From Thelonectria olida (taxonomy: Eukaryota > Ascomycota > Sordariomycetes > Hypocreales > Nectriaceae): a DNA stretch of 64,000 nucleotides. Position 1 is the stretch's first letter, and every line of letters starts with the position of its first letter. Both the position numbers and the translations under genes were made by a program. This document shows positions 21,618 through 31,634 of this stretch, one piece after another. The notes below the pieces were generated by a model. The model did not search any database, was not told where the DNA came from, and saw only the letters and a list, made by a program, of their open reading frames with translations. The stretch lies in contig JAGPYM010000012.1 of the NCBI GenBank assembly GCA_020736575.1, positions 124,001 through 188,000 on the forward strand, written 5' to 3'.

Positions 21618-22171
21618 TAGCTGGGACCCTGTTGATATGGTGAAGATGGGGCTGGGCTATCATATCTATATTAGACGCGAACGTAATGAACCCACTCTAT
21701 ATAGCACTTATAGAGGCCGTGTTGAAAAGAAAACCTAGTCTATTTTATAGTCGTAGGTCCCTTGCAACTCGACCAAGTACGAATCATTCCCACTTCTCTT
21801 TGCCGTTAATGTTCAAGCTGTATGCGTACTGACTAACCTCAGAGTGCTGTACTTGGTTGGATAGATTGAATCACTGCGCCGCTATCACAAAGAACATGAA
21901 TGATGTTCTTGAATCCAAGCTTGACCAAATTTGTCAGTGACGCTTTCGGCATATGGATAACACTCCGCTTACGTTTATCTCACGAGCTTGGGAGTTCTCT
22001 GCGAGATGATTCAAAGCCGAAGAGTCTTCACAGGACAGGGCGACCAGGCCCCTACTTTTATATCAATTTCCATGCACACTAACATTAGTAACTAGAGATC
22101 TCTAAAATCTGACGAAAGTAGTGCCTAAATGGGTCAAGCAATTGCCAGGCCATCCATCTTCAGTCCTCATG

Positions 22172-22245
22172 TGCGGATGTTGCGGACACTGCGCGTCTTT
22201 GCGGGCCTCTTCGGTCTCTTGCGGTCTCTTGCGGGATTTGGCGGG
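22172..22245. promoter_or_regulatory. Cluster of TGCGG motifs upstream of the SDR gene
   Basis: Within 75 bases GTGCGGATG, TTGCGGACA, TTGCGGGCC, TTGCGGTC, TTGCGGGAT and GGCGGGA occur in one orientation, including CGG-N6-CGG (CGGATGTTGCGG). Spaced CGG triplets are the usual targets of Zn2Cys6 regulators. A similar cluster precedes the neighbouring regulator (25541-25596). Confidence 0.45.
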
Positions 22246-22435
22246 ATGCTTCAGGCTAGCGGCCCCACGCCGCACTGCTTCGATTCGTTACCCAGGTTTG
22301 ACGACATCAATGAGATGTAATATTAGCTTGGTAATCAAGAGTTCTTGGAGACCATCGATAGTACGGCAGCAAATATGGAGCATCAAGAGGACCAGGATAG
22401 AACCGTAGATGATTATAATTCACGCCGGCTAAGGA

Positions 22436-22443
22436 TATAAAAG
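22436..22443 (+). promoter_or_regulatory. TATA box of the SDR gene
   Basis: TATAAAAG lies 127 bases before the ATG at 22570. Confidence 0.65.
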
Positions 22444-22569
22444 GTGACAGCGTCTCTCAAGGTCGGCTCCTCTACACACCCATCACTCTCCAAAGTCTTC
22501 CAACCTTCTTCTCAGGCCTTACAAATTACCGATTTCTCCGTTTTAGTCGTCGGCCTCCAAATCAATACA

Positions 22570-23552
22570 ATGCCTTCTTATCTGATCACCGGAGCAAGCC
22601 GCGGCCTCGGACTTGGCTTCACCACCGAGCTGGTCAGTCTCCCACTACTACCTACGAGCCGTATCATCTAACCCAAAGGCTACAGCTCAAGGACAAGAAA
22701 AACATTGTAGTTGCAACCGCAAGGAGCACAGCTGGTTCCCCCGGCCTACAGGAGCTCAAGGCCAAAGACGAGAACGGCCGACTTGTCCTCATCGATCTTG
22801 ATGTGTCGAAGCCAGAGAGCATCCGTGCCGCTGCAGAGAAGACGGCCCAGGCGCTTCCTAACGGGCTCGACAATCTCATCAGCAACGCTGGCGTCAGCTA
22901 CAACGCTCTGAAGCCATTTGAGGAACTGTATGGTCGTTCCATCCCCCACCTGTTTAATTATTCGTGCTAATTGGGGAGTGCAGTGATGTTGAAGAGTTCA
23001 CCTCTGAGCTTAACTTTACCGTCACGGCACCGCTGCTTGTTGTTCGCGAGTTCCTCCCACTTATTCGCAAGAGTGAAGCCAAAAGGGTTCTGGTAGTCAG
23101 CTCTGCCCTGGGCTCGCTCCAGAACGCCGCCTATCTGCCCAATCTTGCCAACGGCTACTCGGTGGCTCGAGCCGCACTCAACATGTGAGTACAACAGAAA
23201 TCACCATCACCCCAAATCGCTCTAAATCAAGTATTGACATTCTCTAGGCTGGCCCGCAAGTGGAGCCCTATTCTGAAGAACGACCAGGTCACCATGGCCA
23301 TCATCCACCCTGGTATGTTTCGTGTTGGTGTCTTGAGTAGTCCAATTTACTAAACAAAATACTTGTCTAGGCTGGGTCTCCGTAACCGAAATCGGTGATG
23401 GAATCACCGAGTGGATTAAAAAGTATAACCCCGATCTCGAGAACCTCACCATCGAGCAGGCGGCTGCCAACTGCATGAAGGTCCTGAATGGTCTCACTCT
23501 CGAAGATTCCGGTGCATTCATCAACTATGATGGCACCAAGGTTCCTTTCTAG
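22570..23552 (+). CDS. Short-chain dehydrogenase/reductase with altered catalytic Lys
   Basis: Exons 22570-22632, 22686-22927, 22984-23184, 23248-23312, 23371-23552, giving 250 residues. The cofactor motif 'TGASRGLGLG' (TGxxxGxG) is at residues 7-16, followed by DNLISNAGV (the NAG motif), catalytic Ser in 'RVLVVSSALGSL' and catalytic Tyr in 'GYSVARAALNM'. In that last motif the expected YxxxK reads YxxxR (codon CGA). Otherwise this is a classical SDR of the kind often called norsolorinic-acid-reductase-like. Its stop codon TAG overlaps the stop of the convergent Zn2Cys6 gene by four bases. The CGG cluster upstream suggests regulation by a neighbouring zinc-cluster factor. Confidence 0.9.
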
Positions 23553-25522
23553 ACAAGAGGTGTGTCACCATCCTGGGACTCCGACTGAAGAGCGGCCGTC
23601 GAAGGCTCATGGTGGATTCGGAAGAAACTGCTGCGAGTATGGATGCTTTCCAATGATGCTGTGACTTCTCGAGCCTCTAGGATCTTCAGGTACATGCCTA
23701 AAGGAATCGCGGTAGCATAAGCGCACGTTAGACAGCAATAGAATTTGGGACGTACCTGCAAGTTTCCATCTCACATCGATTAGCTGAAGAACCTCTTTGA
23801 TCGAATCAATGTTCGTTTTGATTTCTCCACTGGGCGAGCCTCCACTGATGATCAAGTAAATGTACGACACTTGGTATAATGCGTGTATGAGAAATATTGG
23901 GACATTTTCGCAAGACTCCGGATCGAGTGGACAAGTAATTTTGTAGGACGCGGCTGCTGCCGAGAGTCTATCCATGGCTGTGCGAGCTTCGTACCATAGA
24001 GTGTCTGGCAACGGCTGGGCACGTTTTCCGTCGAGACGAGTGTTTTCTTCCTGTAACGAGTCTTCTTGGAGCATCAAGATGGTGCTTTGGAGAAATGAGT
24101 TGCGTTCTTGCACAATCTATGGATGAGTGTGAGACACTTACCTGAGGCTGAATTCTGACTGGGCACAAAACTCCAGCCTTCGGACTGCTGACTCACGATC
24201 TGCGGCATGAACGAGCGATAGAAGGGTGCGTCTGAGTTGTGCCGTTTGATCGGTTTGAGGTAAATCGCATTCTAGAGGTGCCGGTGAAAGTGATCTCAGT
24301 GCTTGGCTGACTAAATAGGTAGCTTGTGCTAACCTAGCAAAACTTCCCATTTTAAGTGTGAACCCAGTTGATATTGAGACAACATCTGCCGGCTTCGCCG
24401 TCTACCGTTGAACACTATTAGCATATCATTAACGTGGTGGTCTTGTAAGCTCAAGTCTCTTACGCCGTCATCCCATGCGCTGTCGTCAACAGGCAGATAG
24501 GTGTCGAAGGTTGGATGCTCTGTCGACAGAGGTCGCGAGGGGTTGCTGAGACTTAGAAATCTAAGACAGTCAGCAACATTCAATCTTGCCTATGAGATCA
24601 CCATCTCAGAGCCCGATTCACGAGTTCCAAAAGCAGCCAAGTGCTAGAGGTATGGAACCTACCGGTCGAGCATAAGCACCGCCCACCAAATCCTTCGCCT
24701 CTCCTCGAGTTCGTTCCAGAGACGTGGCGTGCCAGCCTCATCCTCCAGCTCTAAGGACAATCGATCAATCCGGAGAGCGAGACCATATCTCGCACACGCC
24801 CCTACGGTCAGGTATGCAGCCGGGTAAACGGCATGGCCTAGCTCATAGACGGCGATGAGAATTCCTGCTTGGAGCACAGGGATGGACAATGGTCCTGTCG
24901 ACTCGGCCGCATGGTGAAGTTTCTTTGCGATGCGGTATAGTTCTGTATCAGTCTGACCGTCTTCCGAAGGACCCGTGCAGCAAAGCTTCATGCAAAGGAT
25001 GAGGAGTCCAAGCTCTGTCTGCCGCTGTGCCACGGGGTTCAGTAGCGAGGAGAAGAAACCCCGCTTGAAAACGATTGGGAGCCACCTATGGATAGTCAAG
25101 AAATACTTGATGGCAATGATCCGAACCGAAGAGGCATTTCCGATTAGAGAAGACAGGTCGAACGAGATTGGTAGATGGAGGCGTGGGAGCTCCAGCCGTG
25201 TCTGCTGGAAGACGCTTGGTGCCAGAAAGTAGATGGCGCTGGCATCGGACTCTACAAAAGAAGAAAACGACAAGCTGGTATTTCTTCCTTCATCATTTGG
25301 TGAATGATGGCTTGTTGAGGGAAAGTCAGACATCCAGTCGACCGGCCCTTGAGCTGTCAGCTGCGTCTGGTTTCCGCCATGGCGAGCAGGATAGATGCAT
25401 TGGATTTCCTTTTTGGAGCAAAGGTCGCATATGGGAGTCTTTTTGTCGCAGCGCCTCTTGCTCTTCCGGCACGGGAGACAGGCTGAGCGTGCGAGCTTCA
25501 CGCGTTCGGCTTCTGGAGTCAT
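23549..25522 (-). CDS. Zn2Cys6 transcription factor (possible frame break in 3' half)
   Basis: The zinc cluster CLPCRKSKRRCDKK then TPICDLCSKKEIQC is in exon 1 (25522-24663), with perfect x2-6-6-2-6 spacing. The Fungal_trans region follows: 'GLALRIDRLSLE' ... 'EERRRIWWAVLMLDR', then exon 24560-24464 'FLSLSNPSRPLSTEHP' and exon 24401-24142 'MGSFARLAQATYLVSQAL'. Further exons 24116-23756 and 23697-23549 end with 'LESIHTRSSFFRIHHE'. The donor at 24142/24141 is phase 2 while the acceptor before 24116 is phase 0, so a normal splice breaks the frame. A second, 38-nt intron inside the exon would repair it. The start at 25522 is chosen over 25603 because the extra codons consist of the CGG motif cluster. 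Confidence 0.82.
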
Positions 25523-26112
25523 GTTGACTAATCTTGTCAAGTTGCGGAGGGTTGAGACTGAGGCGGCGGTTGCGGACAATTGCGGGAATCTGCGGACATT
25601 CACGTGAGCTGCCCGACGCTAACTTCTGGCCTCACTACCCTGGACTAGGTGGGGGGATTAAACAAGAGCTCGGTCGAGACTGGGAGATTCAAAGGTGGGT
25701 TATATTATCGCGTTAGAGCGCAATGAATTGTTTTTAGAACTAACTGGTCAACTTGAAATTGAGCTTTAAACTTTAACGCAAACAGTCTAGGGATGTCTCT
25801 ATTAGAATGAGCGGTTAAGAGAGATAAGTATAAAATAACTCCTTATTTAATAACTACTAAGATAGTTATATATAGACCCTAAGCAACTTATATTTAGCTT
25901 TATCAGTTAGTAATATTAAAAAAGTAGCAGCTAATTCCAAGCTCTATTATTATTATTAAAAAAGCCGATAATCTAGGCACACAATAGAGGTCGATACAGG
26001 CCAAACCCTAGCCTTGTATCTATCATAATAAGCTTCTCAATAGGGCTCACAGTTGGTCTCAAGGTGAAAGTCCCTGCCGAGTAAACCTCCAAGCTCTATT
26101 ATACCTCCTAAA
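25523..26112. other. Motif cluster followed by AT-rich, degenerate-looking spacer
   Basis: The part next to the regulator (25541-25596) is CGG-rich. From about 25700 to 26110 the sequence turns strongly AT-rich, with many TA steps and runs such as ATTATTATTATTAAAAAAG. The phrase 'CCAAGCTCTATTAT' occurs twice (about 25937 and 26089). This looks like an eroded, perhaps RIP-mutated mobile element remnant. No frame remains. Confidence 0.45.
25541..25596. promoter_or_regulatory. Cluster of TGCGG motifs upstream of the Zn2Cys6 regulator
   Basis: GTTGCGGAG, GGCGGCGGTTGCGGACA, ATTGCGGGAA and TCTGCGGACA lie directly upstream of the regulator's start, giving CGG-N7-CGG spacing twice. This is the same core as in the upstream region of the SDR gene, which fits self-regulation plus control of the reductase. 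Confidence 0.45.
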
Positions 26113-29100
26113 CTACATGTCCTCTAGGGCCCTTGATATCATTTCACAGATATGTGCTCGTTCTCCTGACATTGTCAATGTTGGTTCCCCAGGGGCGACT
26201 TCCCGCGAGAGAATTCTCCCCGGCACCATACAATGATAGCCATTACCGACGATGCTCATTTTCTCAAATACCGCCGACATGCCCTCAACTGTTTGCAGCC
26301 CACCAATGTGCCTGATTCTTTCCATGCTGTCTTTTTGCCGTGAGAAGTCTAGCAGGCAACTGGCAATACCAGCCCCAATCATCGTTGCAAACGAAGTCCC
26401 TGATATGCCCTCCGAGTCCGGGCGGAGTCTGATATCCTCTCCCAAAATGGCGAAATTATATCTTGCGCTTGGAATAGGTGAAGGGTTGAAGCTACTGGGT
26501 TGGCCGAAAGCGTCGGTAGAAAACATCCAAAAAATGAGCTTTGAGTAAGCATGGAGATAACCAGGAAAGTCCACTTGGCCAAAGGTGCCAGAACCTGAAG
26601 CCGCGGCAAAGATGAGGATGCCAGCACGATGAGCTTCATCGATAGCTCTCCAAATTTCACTCTTATCGCCCTCAAATCCAAATGCCATGGTGATTATGTC
26701 AACATTCCATTCGTTCTGCGCATGTCGTACCGCCTCGGCCACTCGGGAGGCTTGCTCGATTTTAGCTTGGGGGCCACTCGCGATTCTGCAGAGGTAAATT
26801 TCAGCTTTGTTGTAGACTCGCAGCATGAGTCGGACAGCATTGTTTCCGTGGTTCACGTTGTCTAGGTCATCATCGTCATTATCTCGGTCCACAAAATCTT
26901 TGTAACCTTTGACCAAGTCTTTAAGGTCATCGCTGACGCCTGTGTCGAGAATCGCTATCTTGACTGGACGATAACTTTCGTCTATCTCCTTGGTGTTGAG
27001 GCGGAGGATCGCATTGAGCCTGTCGAGGCGGAGGATCGCATTGAGCCTGTCGAGGCGTTGAAACCAGGCATCTGATGGAAATCCTGGACTATTTTTTATC
27101 TTAGTCGGGGTCGCCGAAATCGCCATAGCCAGCTTACCTAGAAAACACTGTCTCAGCCGGCAAGGAAGTGGATGATGAAGAAACGGGCAATCTGCGATGG
27201 TCAACCTTTACTACTCCATCTCATTCGAGCCAGCACTTACTGCGACGAAGGGCGAGAGGACTCCTCAGTTGCTTGCAAATGGGATACAACTAACGAATTG
27301 AGCCTGATCGGGAGAATGTCCGACGTGTCCGGATCTCCCCACACAACCTCATACAGAGCTCGGAGTTTGCTGACAATATTCGAATAGAAAGTATCACACA
27401 ACCCCTGGATGTCATCTCCGAAAGGGTAGAAGATGGTTGCATCTAGACAATGCTTGATCACATCCCTCACAACGGAGAAGCTGTCCTCGATTTTATGGAA
27501 CATCTCCATAGCAGCTATATGATCGGCATTCGCAGTTGGTTTGCCAATAGGATCCGTCCCAGTGTGGTTTTGGTGGTCTTCTAAATGCGTCCCAAGTTCG
27601 ATTTCCAAGAGCATGATTCCGAAAGCGAGAATCTTCGGGAATCTGTGAGATGAGAGATGACGATATCTATCTGGTGTGCGGTTCGACGTTTCGAAGTTAG
27701 TGAACAAGAAAGGTTCATTTATGTAAACTTCGTTGGCTATCCCGGCTGTGCGGTTAGACAGGAAATAGATGGAGTCTTTTGTCCAACCTTGAAGCATCCA
27801 GGGCGTGTCGTAAAATTGCCAAGTTGCTTTCGCCAAGGTATAAGAGAGCAGGACCCTCATTCTAGTACTCAGCCTGAACCCTTTGATGACCTCTGCGAGA
27901 GATATGCTTCTTCCAGGAAGAGCAGAAGGTTTGAGTGAGGTGAGAGGCTCCATCCAGAGCAAAGAATTGGACACTTCCAAGTGAAGCTGAGATTTTTGCC
28001 TGCGACCCATGATAATGATATCGCAAAGGGAGCTAACCGGAAGGCCTGTTTCGAGTCCAGTATTTGTGTTATCCGAGCTAAAATGAAGAGTTTTAGTTAA
28101 GAACCCAAAACAAGCGGAACTCAAATGGGGGATGACGCTGTGAATCTTACCTGCTGAGGCGGACACCAATATGCACATCCACCAAGGATTGAGGGCTAGC
28201 AGCCACCGAGTGCCCCGGGGCAGTGTGATCTTGGAAGACGGCATCGATGGTCACTGCCTCTTCAAAACTTTCGCGCCTTAATTGCATAGAGTTTAGCTGA
28301 ATATACATATACAACGGGGCTGGATGGCTGCAGCTATGACGATTGAAGAGCGCAGAGTGCATCACTACAAGGTAAGTTGAAAAGCGGTGTGGCTTCTCCA
28401 GAGTCTGAATGTCAGATTTCCCATCTGTAGGGGGGAATTTCCTCAAGAGTCTGAAAATTTCTGCACCATTCGCACTACCATGGCGGGTGGTGAGATTCTT
28501 TAGAGTCTTCTCGAAGATAGACTGCGGTGTCTTATGCTTCAACAAGAGATCAATAGTTGGATACGATTTTCTGTCAAACTGACTGGAAGATGATCGCGGA
28601 ACTGTCTCAGGGAGACGGCGTGGCATCTTTGAAATCTGGTTAGTTTTCTTCTCAACTCGTCGTTTGAATTAAGGGGTTGCTTACTGTACACAGCCTTTCG
28701 TAAGTACAGAGTAGGTTTGCTATCCGGGCTCTTGCATGCGGGATGCCAGCAAAGTTTGTTGTCTCAAGATACTCTGAAATGATGTGCAGCTGTGTTGCAA
28801 GACTGGAAGTATATCGCCTCTCTCCCCGTTCCGAGCCTTCCGACATGAGTCTCAGGGCGGCTCCACGGAGCATTTTTGTCGTCTCAATTGCAAACTCAAG
28901 CATTTCAGGCTCCACTACGGATCCGGTTTCAATGGAGGAAGGGACCAGCGGATCCAATTGTGTGTCGTCTGAATATGTTCCTCTAACCTCAGGGAGGTCG
29001 GAGTCCACCGTCCGGGATCCCCGTTCCACTTGTGACGATTCCCGAGAACTCTCAGCGAAGTACTCCTCAGGAATGTAGGGGTTTTCCGGTTTGTTGCGAC

Positions 29101-31002
29101 GTGGCGGCATAGGTAGTATACCGAACAACTTGATGTCGATTGCCTGGATGTCGACTGTCCTGATGTCGATCTTCTGGATATCGTCGTCCTCTGTTTCTTC
29201 AGTGTCCTCTATTTCTTCCGAGGTCATATCAAACCACTCTTGGACTTTTGTGCTGGCAGGTGCACGCACAGTAGCAAATTCTGCATCTGAGGATTCAGCC
29301 CAGGGCAGAGCGCTGAGTGAGAACTCGTGAATGCAATTGCCAACATGCTCAAGATTTGCGGCAGCATCTGGTACCGCCTCTTCGTCTTGGGGCCAGGGAC
29401 ATAGAGGGCAGTGAGCAATATTCGGAGGTTCTGTTTTCTGGCAAAGTGTTTGGAGGCCTGCTACCTGATCCTCGGATATTGTGTCTTTATGCCAGGCCCG
29501 GTTGTGACCAGCGAACTGCTCAGCAGTCGAGAACCTATTCGGCACTCCAGTTCCAGAGCAGGCCAAGCATTCCCAGTACTTGCCCGCACCGTGGGTTTCG
29601 AGTACATGATCACGCCAAGCGGCCCGCGAGATGTACAAGACCTCTGGCCGAGGGCATTCCGGAAAAGGACATGTGTAGGGACAAAGGTCTTCCGCAATGT
29701 GTTTCCTACAAACGTTAGAATACACTGTGCAACTAGCTACAGCATCAATGCTTGAGCTTCAACACACCTCCATCTCGACCAATCCTTGAACATCCCTGGC
29801 AGGGTCTGATAGCAGCAGGGGCACCTGAAGCCCACCTGATTGGAGATTGGAGGAGGCGACGGATAGTGAATGTTTGCAACAGACACAGAAACACGACTAG
29901 CCGCCGCCTGCGAAGGGATTGCCATCTTCAAGATGTCGCCTTTCGCTGTAGAAGGGGTAGTCGCCCTCGTTTCCGGAGCCTGAAGGTTCTCTGGCGGATC
30001 TGTAGGCAAGTTCTTGCTGGGAGAATCTTCTGTCGGTAGTGACTGTGGATCGGCGTCTAAGGCTGGGGGCCTGTGATCGCCAACTGGTGAAATCGGCCCA
30101 GGTCTCGTCACGAGGGGTTGCGTGACGGGCTGGTCTAGCTTTTGCTGGTGGCGTCTTGCGTATCCAAATCTATGTCGACGCCGCAAATTAGCTTGGATCA
30201 GATGCTTCTGTTGCCGAGTCACCGCCTCGCCGAAATCAACTTCGGACCACTGCATTCTATCATTGGTGGTGATCTCCCCGTTCTCTTCTCCTCTTTTCCG
30301 TCTTTTGGCGGTATCATTTCGTAAAATGAATTCAAGATGCCTTTGCAAGTCCGAGTTCTCGTTGGGCTTGAAGGACCTGTCAGCCCTCTGCAGTCGCGCG
30401 ACTGTCCCCGACTTCCGAATTGCGAAGCCGAGTATGATAAGTTGGTCGAGGATGTCTTCGATGTCTTTTATCGCGTCCTCTAGTGTAGTCTCAGAACCCT
30501 CTTCCGCGTCGTCTCCTGCCTCCGAATCGGTGGAAGCGCCGGAGGCGGTCTTTTGGTCAGAACCCAAAGTCGCAAACCAAGAGAGAGAGCTTGGGGCATG
30601 GACCGAGTCATTGCCATGAGCTGACTCGAGGGCACCTTCTTTAGATGACACCGGGGCATACTTGGATTCTGCTTCGTCGTCGAGTCTGTTATGATGAGAC
30701 TCTCCTAAAGCAAGCAAATGGCAACTCTTGATGAATTCATCTAAGGTCAGAAGAAGGTTGGTCAAGACAAGCCGAGCTTTCGGTTGATACTGTAGCCGTC
30801 GATCAAGTGAAGCTTGGGGGCTCGCCAATGCGCCTACACCAGAGGCCCAGAGACGCATATCGGCAAGCCGGCTCTCGGCCCAGCCGCCGTTCATCAGAGG
30901 CTTGACGAGTAGACAGGCCTCGAAGCGAGAGATGCATCCCATCGTGGCATGATAGATGTCTCCAAGATCAGACATCTCGAGCCCTGAATGTGGTGAAGCC
31001 AT
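26113..31002 (-). CDS. Zinc-finger / DUF7580-like / subtilisin-like (S8) fusion protein
   Basis: Six exons on the minus strand: 31002-29768, 29705-28685, 28626-28151, 28077-27241, 27191-27138, 27088-26113. Every junction is in phase, giving 1532 residues. Order of parts: a helical N-terminus (about 1-140); a low-complexity linker; a C2H2-like zinc-finger region at about 395-530 (FRCPCCYQTLPGMFK, 'CPYTCPFPECPRPEV', 'YWECLACSGTG'); a DUF7580-like region at about 800-1180 ('LLSYTLAKATWQFYDTPWM'); and an S8 domain at about 1245-1450. Active-site Asp 1256 (AILDTGV), His 1288 (NHGNNAV) and Ser 1440 (ISGTSFAT) are present, but the oxyanion Asn is missing (FAAASGSG). It is likely cytosolic. It could instead be two genes if the 28627-28684 intron is not used. 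Confidence 0.78.
27001..27054. repeat. 27-bp in-frame tandem duplication in the S8 fusion gene
   Basis: Two perfect copies (27001-27027, 27028-27054) encode the repeated nine residues 'RLDRLNAIL' just before the protease domain. The length keeps the frame. Confidence 0.9.
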
Positions 31003-31634
31003 GGCGTCAGGCGGACGGTATCGGGGCAGGCCTTTGTTGGTGTGTGGGTAACGTGACCATGGGCTAGACAAACGCGTGAATACCCGCACTATGACAAAGT
31101 AAGCTGTGGGCACTGGCAATTGCCGAATTATTCATCTTACACTTGACACAAACTACGGCTCGGGCCGTTGCAAGCGACAGCTCGCGCTAGTTCCTCACTT
31201 GTACCTATATATGGAGAAAATCAGCGGCCCAATGTCAACTGTAGGTAAGGAAGGGATGCAATTTGCAACACCTGACTGACATCGACGGCCGGAGTATGTG
31301 AGGTGAAGAAGAGGCGGGGCACATTCTGACGCTTGGAGAGGGGTAAGAGAGGCTTGAATCTAGCGTCTTGGGCATCAACAGCGGCAAATTCCTCCAGACC
31401 AATGAGCAGATATGCAGATGGTACACGGGCTTACGGGAATTAGTCATCACGGTACTCGTGGAGTGCTGAGAAATTGCTCAAGGAGATCACGCAGGTGATG
31501 TAGGATATATTTTCAGCAGCATTCCCGGCCTTAAATCGCCACCGTATACTATCACTGGCAAGCATCCACGTCCACGTCCTCCGTTCAACCATTGAAATTG
31601 GCATTGCTGGGGGCCCATGTGCAACTGGGTAGCA
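31003..31634. promoter_or_regulatory. Spacer between the beta-rich gene and the S8 fusion gene
   Basis: It is the upstream region of the minus-strand S8 fusion gene and the 3' flank of the minus-strand gene at 31635-32468. No gene is seen. Confidence 0.45.

Larger units (their letters stand above)
21618..22569. promoter_or_regulatory. Upstream region of the SDR gene
   Basis: It holds a CGG-rich motif cluster (22172-22245) and a TATA box (22436-22443), both listed separately. No gene is seen. Confidence 0.5.

Noticed and set aside
25523..25603. 27-codon N-terminal extension of the Zn2Cys6 gene
   Set aside because: It is made of the CGG motif cluster and adds nothing typical; the ATG at 25522 stands in the usual place before the zinc cluster.
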